DNA from: Hondaea fermentalgiana
Taxonomy: Eukaryota > Sar > Bigyra > Thraustochytrida > Thraustochytriidae
DNA: 64,000 nt
Assembly: GCA_014084085.1 (NCBI GenBank)
Contig: NPFB01000121.1
Span: forward strand, 91,552-155,551
Reading direction: 5' to 3'
The position numbers and the translations under genes are program-made. The notes under the pieces are model-generated. The model was not told where the DNA came from, did not search any database, and saw only the letters and a list, made by a program, of their open reading frames with translations. The stretch's first letter is position 1; each line of letters begins with the position of its first letter. Positions 19,526 to 30,193 of this stretch are shown in pieces.

Positions 19526-20920
19526 ATGCTCATCCCGACGACGGCTGTCGTCGTGGGCGGCGAGAAGGCCGACGCCGCCGAGGTGCTGGCGCGCGTGGAG
19601 AAGCTGAGCTGGTGCGGACCCGTGCGGCTCGTCCCCGAGCTCGCGGAGAGCGCAACGCCGCCAGCCCGCGAGGCCGAAGACGAGAAGAAGTGGTGGAAAT
19701 GCGCCGTGCACCAGTGGGCTCGCGCGCTGTACTCGTACCCGTGCCAAGTGGGCCCCATCGAGGCCGGCGCTCTCGAGGAGATCACGCAGTGGCTTAACCA
19801 CGGTGCTCTCCAGGTCATCCTCGATGGCTCGCTCGAAGAGCTTGCCGAGGTTGCCGAGCAGTTGCCCAAAGAGCGACTTGTGGCCCGCCTCAAGGCCGAC
19901 GACCTCTCCGAGGATGCCGTCGAAAAGCTTCTGGCCTGCGTCGGTGGCATCAGCGTCGTCTCCCCGGCCTCGACCGCGGCTGAAGTCATTGAGACTGCCG
20001 AGCGTGCTTGGGGTCTTGTGGGCAAGCGGCTCACCATTAACATCGAGGCGCCCGAACTTGCTTCGGGTTCCGAGGCCCAAAAGGAGAACAACCCTCTGAT
20101 TGGCAAGCTTCACAGCTTGCACTCGTCGGACTACCCTGTCAGCGTGTCGCACGCAAGCGTATCGCTTCCTGGCAAGGATGCTGCAGTTGATGTCCCGGAT
20201 TCGGACGCCGTATTTTGCCTCGGTCGCGCCCTTGTCTCTTGCCTTCGCACAGATCGCACGGACGGACTTTATGCGACCGTTGTCGCAGATGAGTTTGGCG
20301 TGGCACTCGGACTCGTGTACTCGAGCTCGGCATCTATTCTGGCCTCGCTCGAGTGCGGCCGTGGCGTGTACTGGTCACGATCGCGACAAAGCCTCTGGCG
20401 CAAGGGTGACACGAGTGGCGCCTTTCAGGAGCTCGTCAACATTGCCTTTGACTGCGATGCCGACGCGCTGCGCTTCAAGGTGCGTCAGCGCGGCGAGCCG
20501 CCGGCATTTTGCCATCAACAAACGCGCACATGCTGGGGTTACGATGGCGGCATCCCGCATCTCTTCCGTACGCTCGAATCTCGCAAGCAAAATGCTCCCG
20601 AGGGATCGTACACCAAGCGACTCTTTGACGATCGCGCTCTTTTGCGCAACAAGTTGATCGAGGAAAGTCAAGAAGTTGTCGAGGCTGTCGAGGAGGAAGA
20701 CTCCGAGCACGTTGCCGAGGAGGTTGCTGACTTGGCCTATTTCCTTTTCACCGCCTGCAGCAGCGGCAACGCTACGCTTGAGGATGTTGTACGCCAGCTC
20801 GATATGCGCTCGCTCAAGGTCAAACGGAGGCCAGGCAATGCCAAGGCTCATAGAATTGCGGCTGGCGATGCTGTGCTCAAAGCCCAAAGCGAGCCGCCCG
20901 CAAATCCGGAGGCAAAGTAG
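19526..20920 (+). CDS. Histidine biosynthesis HisI-HisE bifunctional protein (HIS4-like, lacking HisD)
   Basis: 464-aa protein; ATG at 19526 (MLIPTTAVVVGGEKAD). The N-terminal part (about 1-200) is a divergent domain equivalent in position to the N-terminus of fungal HIS4 (GALQVILDGSLEELAEV, LPKERLVARLKAD). Residues about 240-345 are phosphoribosyl-AMP cyclohydrolase (HisI): RTDGLYATVV, GRGVYWSRSR and the metal site DCDADALRF with later CH and C residues. Residues about 350-440 are phosphoribosyl-ATP pyrophosphatase (HisE): RLFDDRALLRNKLIEESQE, then the acidic EEVADLAYF. Together they catalyse steps two and three of histidine synthesis. Yeast HIS4 continues into histidinol dehydrogenase; here the chain stops after HisE, so HisD must be a separate gene. 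Confidence 0.93.
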   Translation: MLIPTTAVVVGGEKADAAEVLARVEKLSWCGPVRLVPELAESATPPAREAEDEKKWWKCAVHQWARALYSYPCQVGPIEAGALEEITQWLNHGALQVILDGSLEELAEVAEQLPKERLVARLKADDLSEDAVEKLLACVGGISVVSPASTAAEVIETAERAWGLVGKRLTINIEAPELASGSEAQKENNPLIGKLHSLHSSDYPVSVSHASVSLPGKDAAVDVPDSDAVFCLGRALVSCLRTDRTDGLYATVVADEFGVALGLVYSSSASILASLECGRGVYWSRSRQSLWRKGDTSGAFQELVNIAFDCDADALRFKVRQRGEPPAFCHQQTRTCWGYDGGIPHLFRTLESRKQNAPEGSYTKRLFDDRALLRNKLIEESQEVVEAVEEEDSEHVAEEVADLAYFLFTACSSGNATLEDVVRQLDMRSLKVKRRPGNAKAHRIAAGDAVLKAQSEPPANPEAK

Positions 20921-21219
20921 ACCCTAACCATGTACGCGCGCGCTTACACACACACTCTCTCTCGCTCGCTCGCCCGCTCTCTCTCTATTTCTCTCCTTCT
21001 CTCTCGCACGAGTGATTTCGTAGATTGCGCACAGTTTGAGAGATTATCAGCATGTTATAGACGATAGGAGATTTATTCCAAAATGAAATTAGGCTTTGGC
21101 TATTATTTTAGAAGCGGATCGTGCTAAGTCAGCAATCAAGGAGGAGGCAAGTTTGCGCTCTACGGTGCTGTGGTCGTCGCCGTGGTTTATGAAATGCAAA
21201 TGACTTCTCCTTCGCATAC

Positions 21220-24200
21220 TTACTCCTCACCATCGCCACCCATGTCGTTACCGGAGGCACGAGAGGCCTTACTGAGCCGCCCTTGAATGTCGTTTGCGTT
21301 GTCCTCCTCAGTGTCGTCGTCCTCCTCGTCATCGTCCTCTTCACCGAGTGACGAGGAGAACATATCGAGGTAAGACTTAGGATTCTCGAGTCTCCGGAGC
21401 TCCACCACGCTCACAGGCTCGCCGCATACCGGGTCAACCCGCTCTTCGGGCGTCTTGACGCTCTCGAGATACTTGACGTATTCCGAGTACAAGGCTGGCA
21501 TCTTGGAGACGGGACACACGCACCAATCGTCCGCAACCATGTGGCGACCGGTGACCACGCAGAAAGGAATGTGATTCTTGGTCCGCGGGCAGGTAAGATC
21601 ATAATCGGGAATCATCTCCGATGTGTACGGGCACTCAGAGCGACCTTGTTCAGCGTCAGCGAGCTCGGAACGTCCGCGTCGCCGAACAATGGCCTCGATG
21701 CGTGTGCGGTAGTTGCCCGCCAGCTCAGCGCGATGTTCCGGCTGCATGAGTCGCGAGGCGTACTCAAAGGCGGTCTTTTTCAATCCGCCGCGATGGCACT
21801 CGATGACAGCACTCGTCAGAATAGGCACAGTATGCGCGGGAAACTTGGAAATGCTCTTTGCGACGCGCACAAGCAGACGCGCGGCGCCTGCATGGTCATC
21901 GACCTTGATGCGTTTCTTCACCAAGAGGTAGCTGTGGAGCAAGAGAAAGGCGGACCGCAAGCTCTGTGGAACGCGAATGCCACGTGCCTCGAGTTCGCGA
22001 TACGTCTCGTACAACGTCTTGTGCGCGGACTTGTAGTTGCCGTTCTCGCGCTCCTGATGTGCGATCACCATGGCTGTGCGAGCGGCTTGCGGGTAGTTTC
22101 CAAGGGCCATGTAGAGCCGGAAAATGTGCACAGGATCCTGCACCACGCCGTTCGTCTCGCCCATCAAATAGTCGATGAGTGCGTGCGTAAGCATGTCCGA
22201 GCGCGCGCGCCCGACCACCTCGGTCGCACGCTCAAGCTCGTTGCATTGCAAGTACAGCTTCAGGGCCTTGTGGTGCTGGCCGCAGACGCCATAAAACTCT
22301 GCCGCCTTGCTCCACTGTTGTTTGGTCTCATAGTACTTGGCGATGCTGCTGTACTGCTCTGGGGTCCCGTCGCCACCGAGTGCACTCTCAAAGACTTCCA
22401 TTGTATCGTGAGCGGTCGCAAGCTCAAAGGCGTCCTCGGCACGCTTCGCCATGAGCAGGAACTCGATGGCGCCTTGGAAATCGTTGACACTCTGGCAATA
22501 CCGTGCCGCAAGCTCGGCACCAACGGGGGTCTGGTGCTTGCGCACGAGGGTAAATGCCTTCTCCGGCTGACGAAGATGTTCGAGAGAGAGTCGGATGACG
22601 CTGTCAATGTCTTTGCCCTTTTCATACTCCTCTGCAGCCGTGCGAAAGTCTTTTTCAGCTTCCTTAGCCTTTGCAAGTTGCAAGTGTAAGCGAGGAGCGG
22701 TGACCTGATCGAGCAAGGGTTGGGCAGCAGAGTAATTTTTCGCCTTGATGTAGATACTTGCCGCCTCTTCGAATTCGCCGGCCTTTTCAAAGAGGGTTGC
22801 GGCATCCGGAAACTGCTTGGACGCCACGAGAATCTCCGCGCACTCGCGGCTCACGACTGGGTCATCCAAGTCGAGCGCCAGGGCTACACCCTTGGGAATG
22901 TTGCCTGCGCGGAGCGTCATACGTGCGATTCCTGCTGCGCAAAGCTTCTTCTTGGTCGCAGCCGCTGCCTCGCCGCTGTCTTCCTCACGTGCGTCGCCAT
23001 CAAGGGCTGGGTTGCTTCCATACATTTCCTCGGCGTCATCGGCGTCCTGAGTTTCAGGGCTGGCGAGGAGGCCCTGCATGGCACTTTCAAAGACCTGAAG
23101 AGCTTGGCGATATTCGCCCTTGAACTCAAGCTGCTTGGCGTACTCGACCGAAATGTGCGGGATCTCGTGTGGGGCAACCGTCTCCGCGATCTTCAGAGCT
23201 TGCTCCCAGTGCATGAGGTCCTTGCGCATGACAAGGGCTGTGTTGGGCGCCGAGGAGAGCAAATAGAGCTCTTGCGCTTGCGAATAGTCTCCAAAAAGCG
23301 CTGCAATGTGACCTGCGAGCAAGTGTTTGTCTTCCACGAACTTGATGCGCTCCAAGGCCATGACCATACCGGCGTCGCCGAGCTGTCGCCAGACACGAAT
23401 AGCCATGTCAATGTTCATTTCTTCCATGGCGCGGCCAGAAAGAGCGAGCCACATGGGCCTTGACTCGAGCAAAAGAGCCATGTGCCAGGCCTCTTGAAGT
23501 TTGCGAAGTGCCAAACTCTGCTCGAATTTGGCTCGGTTTGATTCGCTCGTATGCTCCATACTGTGCAAGGCCTCGTGTGATCCAAGCATGACGCGGTTCA
23601 GCTGCGCATTGGGCATCTGGCACGTGACAATCCCGGCAAACGAGGTGAGGGCCACGAATCCCGAAGGAAGTTGCGTGGACAGAGGCTCTGTGATGACATC
23701 TCCACTCTCCTGAACCTCGAGAGGGCCAACTTTCGTGACCTCGGGGCCGTTGATGGTCAACGGAGAGTATGTGTATGTGCTGAGCTCGTGCGAGGTGGAA
23801 GCAACAAACACGAATGGATCGAGGCCGTCCCAGATAATTCGAACCGTATCGGCGTTCAGATCGGGAACTTCGCACACTTGCGAGTCGATGGGGTTGTACA
23901 GAAATCCAGAGCCTGTCTGGTCGATAAAGACAATGCGTGTGCCGGCTGCGTTCGGGTAAATGGCGCGAATGGGATGAGCATGTCGAAGCTCCGAGGGCGC
24001 AATGGCTTGGCCATCCGCAAGTGAAAAGAACTGGAGCGTGCCGTCCGTAGTGGCATAAATGAGAAAGCTTGGTGTCATCGCCATGCAGGTTGCCTCGCCG
24101 CATTCGGGAGCTGGGAACACCTGGTTCTCCACTTCGTTCGAGGCTTCGATCGGCTGCAAGTGGATGCGGCCCCCACAAAGAGCAGCAGAAAATTGGTCGT

Positions 24201-25584
24201 TGAGGCAGATCTTGTCCACGCTTGCAAGATACTCGACTTCGTTCACCAGGACGTCCGTTTGGTTCGGGTCCTCGTTGTTTTGGAATCGATAGAACCACGC
24301 ACGATTGTTCATGCCCACCACTACATGCTCGCCACCCAGAGCCACAAAGGCAGGCTCCACACTCGTAGGGACCCGGATGGGGCTGCTTCGTACACCGCGT
24401 TGCGCGTCAAGCGCGTCCACAATAGCGATCTCTCGCAAAGATGAGAGGTACGCAACGTTGACCCCGTAGCTGTCATTGACCATGGGCATCTTGGTGAGAA
24501 AATTGTAGAGCCGACCTGTTTTAGTCGCCACAGTGAGAATTTGACCATCAAGCGTCCATGACATGCGTGCAAGGTTTCCCTCTTCGTTCTCGAGGTTAAT
24601 TTTCTCCTCCGTATTTTCGCGCCAAGATTCTGTGTCAATCACGTGCACCGAGCTATCGCCGCACGACGCAATGCGCTGCAGCGTTCTCGATACGACCAAG
24701 TTCGTCAGTGACGTGCGGTGAAGTCTCGAGGAAAAGATTTCCTCGCCAAACATTCCGGTGTCCACACGAACCGCTACCACTTGACCTGTCGTGAAACCAG
24801 CCACGATGATCCTGTTCGAGAGCCACTCAAAGGCTACAAGCTTGCCGTACCGCTGCGCAAAGGGCAGCTCTGCAGGCGTCCCGTGCATTGAGTACAGGAC
24901 TAGCATTTCGCTTTTCACGGAAGCGCACAGCGTCCATGCGGAAGAACCCGCTGCTCCATCTCGCTGTTTGCTCTCGGAGGAGGCTACTGGACCAAGACTG
25001 TCCTTGACCCCTTGCGGCGGTGCAAATGCGATGCGCCCGGGAATCCCACGAAGAGAAAACTGTGCCTCGGTCGTCCCGTCTGCGGTTGAAATTGAAATGG
25101 TCTTATCCTCTCCGGCGAGGGCGAAAAGGTTTTCATGCGCGCTCCACACGCCGCTGACGATTGGACCTGAATGCTTACCCACGAGAGACTCCTGCCGCAA
25201 AGTATCTTTCCGGTACATGACCACGGAGCCATTGCCAGTTCCAATGACAAGCTGTGGACCCAGGCGGGACCACGCGAGGAATTGAGGGATTTTCAAGTTG
25301 GCCTCCAGCGAAGTGAGCTTTCTCTTGTGAACGCTGTAGAGCGAGACAGAGGTGGCTTTTTCTTGCAAGATGGCAAGCAGCTCTCCGTCACGGTCCCAGT
25401 CAATGCTGAGCACGCGTGCCTTGCTTGGCAATCTCAGCTCATCATGCTGCTGGCCGTGCCGATCGTAGATTTGCACCAGACCATTGAGACCACACGAGGC
25501 CAAGTAGCTCCCATCGTGCTGCCAGCACGACTGCACAGGGCCATGTCCATGACAGCCCTCGTCAAGCTCAAAGAGTGGCTTCAT
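21220..25584 (-). CDS. IFT144: Intraflagellar transport protein IFT144 (WDR19)
   Basis: Intronless 1454-aa protein with the architecture of IFT-A subunit IFT144/WDR19, which carries retrograde cargo and helps membrane proteins enter cilia. Residues 1 to about 640 form tandem WD40 propellers, starting CWQHDGSYLASCGLNGLVQIYDR. Residues about 650-1330 are a helical TPR-like solenoid (AWHMALLLESRPMWLALSGRAM, AAEYEKGKDIDSVIRLSLEH, YETKQQWSKAAEFYGVCGQH). A Cys-rich segment near the C-terminus (CPYTSEMIPDYDLTCP, later DDWCVCPVSKMPAL) is the family's putative zinc-binding end. The chain ends in an acidic tail. Length matches the family (about 1340 aa) plus that tail. It shares a 658-bp upstream region head to head with the RSPH10B-like ciliary gene. 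A TTTATT at 21072-21077 gives a minus-strand AATAAA that could be its poly(A) signal. Confidence 0.95.
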   Translation of the reverse strand: MKPLFELDEGCHGHGPVQSCWQHDGSYLASCGLNGLVQIYDRHGQQHDELRLPSKARVLSIDWDRDGELLAILQEKATSVSLYSVHKRKLTSLEANLKIPQFLAWSRLGPQLVIGTGNGSVVMYRKDTLRQESLVGKHSGPIVSGVWSAHENLFALAGEDKTISISTADGTTEAQFSLRGIPGRIAFAPPQGVKDSLGPVASSESKQRDGAAGSSAWTLCASVKSEMLVLYSMHGTPAELPFAQRYGKLVAFEWLSNRIIVAGFTTGQVVAVRVDTGMFGEEIFSSRLHRTSLTNLVVSRTLQRIASCGDSSVHVIDTESWRENTEEKINLENEEGNLARMSWTLDGQILTVATKTGRLYNFLTKMPMVNDSYGVNVAYLSSLREIAIVDALDAQRGVRSSPIRVPTSVEPAFVALGGEHVVVGMNNRAWFYRFQNNEDPNQTDVLVNEVEYLASVDKICLNDQFSAALCGGRIHLQPIEASNEVENQVFPAPECGEATCMAMTPSFLIYATTDGTLQFFSLADGQAIAPSELRHAHPIRAIYPNAAGTRIVFIDQTGSGFLYNPIDSQVCEVPDLNADTVRIIWDGLDPFVFVASTSHELSTYTYSPLTINGPEVTKVGPLEVQESGDVITEPLSTQLPSGFVALTSFAGIVTCQMPNAQLNRVMLGSHEALHSMEHTSESNRAKFEQSLALRKLQEAWHMALLLESRPMWLALSGRAMEEMNIDMAIRVWRQLGDAGMVMALERIKFVEDKHLLAGHIAALFGDYSQAQELYLLSSAPNTALVMRKDLMHWEQALKIAETVAPHEIPHISVEYAKQLEFKGEYRQALQVFESAMQGLLASPETQDADDAEEMYGSNPALDGDAREEDSGEAAAATKKKLCAAGIARMTLRAGNIPKGVALALDLDDPVVSRECAEILVASKQFPDAATLFEKAGEFEEAASIYIKAKNYSAAQPLLDQVTAPRLHLQLAKAKEAEKDFRTAAEEYEKGKDIDSVIRLSLEHLRQPEKAFTLVRKHQTPVGAELAARYCQSVNDFQGAIEFLLMAKRAEDAFELATAHDTMEVFESALGGDGTPEQYSSIAKYYETKQQWSKAAEFYGVCGQHHKALKLYLQCNELERATEVVGRARSDMLTHALIDYLMGETNGVVQDPVHIFRLYMALGNYPQAARTAMVIAHQERENGNYKSAHKTLYETYRELEARGIRVPQSLRSAFLLLHSYLLVKKRIKVDDHAGAARLLVRVAKSISKFPAHTVPILTSAVIECHRGGLKKTAFEYASRLMQPEHRAELAGNYRTRIEAIVRRRGRSELADAEQGRSECPYTSEMIPDYDLTCPRTKNHIPFCVVTGRHMVADDWCVCPVSKMPALYSEYVKYLESVKTPEERVDPVCGEPVSVVELRRLENPKSYLDMFSSSLGEEDDDEEDDDTEEDNANDIQGRLSKASRASGNDMGGDGEE

Positions 25585-26242
25585 CTTGCCTCAAGTTATG
25601 CGCGCTGTAGTTGCGGTCGCCAGCTGATGTCTTTCTCGCTCGCCAAAACAAGTTCACACGGCACGTTTCTTCTCTTTCGTGCGCGCTGTCGCCTCTGCGT
25701 GCGCCCGCCTCGCTCGCCAGGTCTGGCGGCTCGGCTCGAGAGCGGAAACCTCTCGCTCGACTCAGCGCTTTGCTTGACGCTCCGCAATGCGATGCGCCTC
25801 GGCCTCTTTGCCGTTCCTTTCACCTTGCCTCCTTGCCTCCCTTTCCCTTCTCCTTCATGCCTTCGTTTCTCCGAAGCCTTCTCGCAAGTACGACTCGAAG
25901 TTGATCGATCGATATCACGACCCTTTTTGGACTCGAACGAAATTTGACCGTTGGGCCTTTTCTTCGCTGGTAAAACTTAGGTCACTTTCTCCCTGATGTT
26001 CCTACTCAGGCTTGATTGAGTGAAGATTGTATACGTCACCCGGAGCTCCTTTGTATTTCCTCAGGTCTCGCGCATAAGGTTCTTTCTTTCATGCTTATGG
26101 CTTGAGCCTTTTTTACTTCGTCTACGGAAAGGCAAGTTGTGCGTTCGTAGAAGCGGAAGGCGTCTTGCCTCGCCTCGCAAGCGTCAGCAGCGTCGGTGAG
26201 CGTGGGCAGACTCCGCGGCAACGAAAAACGAAAGAGGGCAAG
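25585..26242. promoter_or_regulatory. Bidirectional promoter region of two ciliary genes
   Basis: 658 bp between the start codons of IFT144 (-) and the RSPH10B-like gene (+). It is CT-rich at 25830-25880. I looked for an RFX X-box (GTNRCC followed by RGYAAC-like half sites) and saw no convincing match. A CRE-like ACGTCAC lies near 26034-26040. Confidence 0.55.
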
Positions 26243-28868
26243 ATGACGGAGGCGGCGCAGCCCGTGGATTTGGACCTTGCTCGAGAAGAAGAAAAGGATG
26301 AAGTCTCCGTGCAGTCGGCTGCGCCAGAAACGCACGAGAAGCAAGAGACTCCTCCTGCACAAGAATTGGCGCCTTCGCGACGCATCGAGATTGAGCCCCG
26401 CTTGCTCGAAACAGCTGTCTTTGTGCAAAAGGACACGCAGACGGGGACTGAGGCTGAAGAAGGTAAATCTTCACAACCACCGTAAGTTGGATGTCTTCTG
26501 CAACATGTGAGACGTGGTCGAAATGCTGACGAGGTGTCTCGTTTGATTGCATCACAGCGTTCATGAAGAGGCTACTCTCACTTTTTTTGACGGAACGACG
26601 TATTCGGGTTCTCTCCGTCGAGGTCAAATTCATGGCTTTGGAGTGCTTGTGTGGCAAGATGGATGCAAGTATGAAGGCGATTTTGAGACCAACGCAGCAC
26701 ATGGACAGGGAAAGATTTCATGGGTAGATGGGTCATGGTACGAAGGCGACTTTGTCGATGGATTGCGAGAGGGCCAGGGACGATTCGAGAGCGCCTGCGG
26801 AAATATCACGTACGAAGGCGCTTGGAAAGCGTCGAAGCGACACGGTACGGGCGTTTTGAGACAGGCGCAAGATGCTTCGCGACGAGCTGCCACGTACGAA
26901 GGCGAATGGGCCGATGGGTTACGGCACGGGAGCGGACGAATGTCGTACAGCTCTGGCGACATGTACGACGGGGAGTGGGCCGCTGACAAACCAGATGGCT
27001 TCGGACGAATGGAGTGGTATGCGCACAATGAGCGATATGTTGGACAGTGGCGCCAAGGCAAGCGTCATGGGCAAGGTCAACATGCCTGGTTGGACGTCGA
27101 TCCCACAGCAAGCGAACCCTTATCCCCAAAGTCGCCTACGGAAACGCAGCCCCGGCGTGTTATGTGCAACCACTACGAGGGTGCGTGGGAGGCGGACCGC
27201 CGCAATGGTCAGGGGACCTTTTTCTATGCCGATGGATCCCGTTACAAGGGGGAATGGAAAGATGACTTGAAACAGGGCCACGGCGTCTACACATTTACGG
27301 ATGGGCGAGTATACCAAGGGAACTTTGAACGAGACCGAATGGAAGGTCCGGAGCCTTTGTCCGAGACGCACAGTACCAAGGCATTCGGCTCGCTTGGCAT
27401 CGAACTAGAAATCAAGGACCTTATTCCTGGCATCGGACCCAAGTGCAGACGTGTTCTGCGCGAAGTCGAGAACGTCCTGCTGCGCTGGAACGCAAACCTT
27501 CGCAACACGTATATGCGATGCAGCCATCTTGTGGAACCCAAAGTCCACGGTAATGAGCGTTTGGGGAATGCTGCTACGGACGGTCACGTTTTCGCGATGC
27601 GACTTTGGCAATTTTGGGCGTACTGCGAAACGTGCAAGATCATCGACGATCACGTTACGCTGGCGAAGATTAATCGCATCCTCCGAGACGTCCGGCAAGC
27701 GCATGACTCCTCATTTGGTGCCGACAGCGAAGTGCGTCCTGATGCCGTGGAGGACATTCACGATCGCTACACCCCTGTGCTCTTTCGAGAATTTGTAGAA
27801 GCGCTTGTACGCATTGCGCACGCCAAATTTGCTCCCAATGAGTCAGAGCTTGGTCTTTCTGTCCTCGTCGCACGCCTTCTCAACAAGCATGCAGTTTTAT
27901 TCGATATGGTGCTCGAGCAGGACCTCGACGAGGCCATTGCGAGTTGCTGCTGCCATGGCTGGGGGGCGAACTCAAAACATGACGATGATGGCCACGACGC
28001 GTTAGTGCAGGTATACAACAAGATTGCGGAATCTTCCGATGCTCAAAGCAGCGACCGTACGGTCAATGTGCGGTCGCTGGTGACAACACTCAAGCACGCT
28101 CATGTTGTGACGTCATCTCGCAGCACCTGCCTCCGTATCCCTGCGCTAACATTGGATTTGAGTGATCCTCAGGAGACTGCTGGGGCACATGCTGAGGAAG
28201 GCGAAGGAAAGGAAGAGGTCGATGCTGAATCGAGCGAAGAAGCTAAACTTGACTCGTCCAGGTCCGATGCTGAGAAATCAGAGTCCAAAGAGAAAGATGG
28301 CGAAAATCCGGAGTCGTCTGAAGAAAATCAAATGACCGCGCCTCCGACGCCGCCGCCGCCGTTGGAGCTTCATTTGACGGTACAGGAAGCATTGGCACTC
28401 TCATTGGGGCGACCTGTCAGCGCAAACGCATTTGGGGAGCCAACACCAAGGAGCGCCGACGACGGACAAGGAGGAATTGGCGAAGAAGCTGGCGAAGAAA
28501 AAGTTGATGAAATCTCTGAACATCCTAGTGGCAAAACAAGCGCCCGAGAGACCGAAGCGAGTCCGGCGGACGAGGCGCCACCCAGCACGCGCAGCAACGA
28601 ATCCGACCAAGATCAAGGTTTCTCTGGTAATGGGGATGCTGCGGAATCGAGCATTGTGCTTGCCCCCGCGCCTCCACTCCGTACGTCTGCAGATGACTTG
28701 AACCGCGAGCTCTTGCTCTGTGAGCTGGATGGCGTGGTGCGTAGCATGGTAGAGACAATCTTGGCCAAGCTGAGCGCGCGTGGGTCCATCGCGCCTGCAA
28801 ACAAGGATGAGGAGGACACACTGATGCAGTACCTGCATGATCACTTGCTGAAAGCTTTGTTGAAATGA
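26243..28868 (+). CDS. RSPH10B: MORN-repeat radial spoke protein, RSPH10B-like
   Basis: Two exons, 26243-26481 and 26558-28868, with a 76-nt intron (GTAAGT donor, CACAG acceptor) whose splicing keeps frame and gives 849 aa. The N-terminus is acidic. From about residue 85 to 325 there are roughly ten MORN units of the form YEGxWxxxxxHGxGxxxxxDG, for example YEGDFVDGLREGQGRF, YEGEWADGLRHGSGRMSY and YKGEWKDDLKQGHGVYTF. A helical domain follows (RLWQFWAYCETCKIIDDHVTL, LLNKHAVLFDMVL) that resembles the post-MORN region of RSPH10B, a radial spoke head protein of motile axonemes. The C-terminal third is Glu/Ser-rich and low-complexity, ending in a short helical stretch. Its neighbour IFT144 supports a ciliary role. 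MORN membership is certain; RSPH10B orthology is likely. Confidence 0.85.
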
Positions 28869-29080
28869 GCAAGAAGAAGGATAGATTGAATTCCACTCCT
28901 CAGTCCTCCTCTCTTTTCGACTTCTCTCACACACGCGCACCCCCCAAAACGAGAAGTTGTGGCAGTCTGCAGAAATGAAAAGAAAAAATGTTGGCGTGGG
29001 CTTCGTGCTCGCGGCTGTGTCGTGAATCAAACTAATAATATCTATCGTACAAGCGAGAAGACCGATCGTAATGAGGGTGC

Positions 29081-29607
29081 TCAGGACCGGAGATCAGGAT
29101 TCGGTTCAAAGAGGCCGATCATGTGACCATCAGGAGAGCGAATCGAAGCCACCTTGCCTTCGACGGGATATTTGATGGGGCCATCGAGTCTTGCACCCAG
29201 TCCCATGAGCCGCATGATGGTCATGTCCATGTCGTCAATTTCAAAGCTGAGGACCGGGCTGTACCCAGTTGAGCAGTCTGCCTCGCTAAGATCGAGGTAA
29301 AAATGCAACAAGTACACGTAAAGTTAGCTTTCCTTCTCCTCCGATTCCCCTTGCGAATTTTACATTGCATGCTGTTAACGCACCGTTCTACCTGCTGCAG
29401 TACGAGCGCGAAGCTACTTGCAGCTGCCGCGCGCACCTCGGCGTCCGAGGCTCCGGCGGGCGTCATCGGCGGCGGCAGGGCCACTAATTCGGCATATTCT
29501 GCTGCGACAAAACGCGTAGTGAGCCCGAGGCCTTTCTCCCCGTAGAACTCGGCGCCGGCTTGCACGTCGCGCATGAGTAGGAGAACGCGATTCAGGCGCG
29601 CAGCCAT
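29081..29607 (-). CDS. VOC-fold (glyoxalase/dioxygenase superfamily) protein
   Basis: Two exons on the minus strand, 29392-29607 and 29081-29281, with a 110-nt intron (GTAGAA donor; the AG acceptor that keeps frame is the one just before GCAGACTGC). The product is 138 aa. Exon 1 gives LNRVLLLMRDVQAGAEFYGEKGLGL, the first beta-alpha-beta unit of the vicinal oxygen chelate fold. Exon 2 gives YSPVLSFEIDDMD, ARLDGPIKYPVEGKVASIRSPDGHMIGLFEPNP, the second unit ending in the usual DGHxIGLFE. Length is normal for single-domain VOC proteins such as lactoylglutathione lyase relatives. The substrate cannot be told from sequence. A weaker possible acceptor lies a few bases upstream (TTAG) but would break the frame. 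Confidence 0.78.
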
Positions 29608-29689
29608 TTTTCTGTCCCTCGCGGGAGCGTACGCGCCACGAGCCCGAGGTCTCTGACACTGATTTGCAGGGTTATAAAAAAAAATGTTT

Positions 29690-30193
29690 GCGCCCCGAGG
29701 GGCGTTTTGAAAAGGCATATCTATAACGAGGAGGGGGGTCCGCCACTCCAAATCGGCGCCATCGACACTTTTTTGCGATTTTTTTTTCCAAGATTCTATT
29801 NNNNNNNNNNNNNNNNNNNNNNNNNNNNNNNNNNNNNNNNNNNNNNNNNNNNNNNNNNNNNNNNNNNNNNNNNNNNNNNNNNNNNNNNNNNNNNNNNNNN
29901 GCTTGGGCTTCCTAATCAGCTGTTATACTGCTGCGTGCTGCTGCTGCCTCCTGTTGCCTGCTGCTGCCTGCTGCGTGCTGCTGCTGCTGTTGCTGCTGCT
30001 GCAAATACTAATGGGTTTGTTTTCGTGGTGATTGTCAGCCGAGCGCAGTGGCCGCGGTGTGCGAAACCCAATCTATATTAAGAGTCTCTTAGGAGTATAC
30101 ACTAAGTAGACTGCCGGCCGGCTCAAATCGGCAAAAAAAAATGTTTTACATCCTCGTGTTCGAAATGTTTTTTCAAAACGCCCCTCGTTGCGC
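29690..30193. repeat. 24-bp inverted repeat bounding the assembly gap (possible small transposon)
   Basis: The left arm at 29690-29713 and the right arm at 30170-30193 are inverted copies, identical at 22 of 24 positions. Their shared core is GAGGGGCGTTTTGAAAA. Nested direct repeats also occur: A9TGTTT at 29676-29689 and 30133-30146, and CAAATCGGC near 29750 and 30124. The unit would be about 500 bp including the N gap, the size of a miniature inverted-repeat element. No target-site duplication is obvious and no transposase is visible. Confidence 0.6.
29801..29900. other. Assembly gap (100 N)
   Basis: Exactly 100 unknown bases, the conventional size for a gap of unknown length. It lies between a T-rich end and a TGC-rich start, inside the inverted repeat. 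Confidence 1.
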
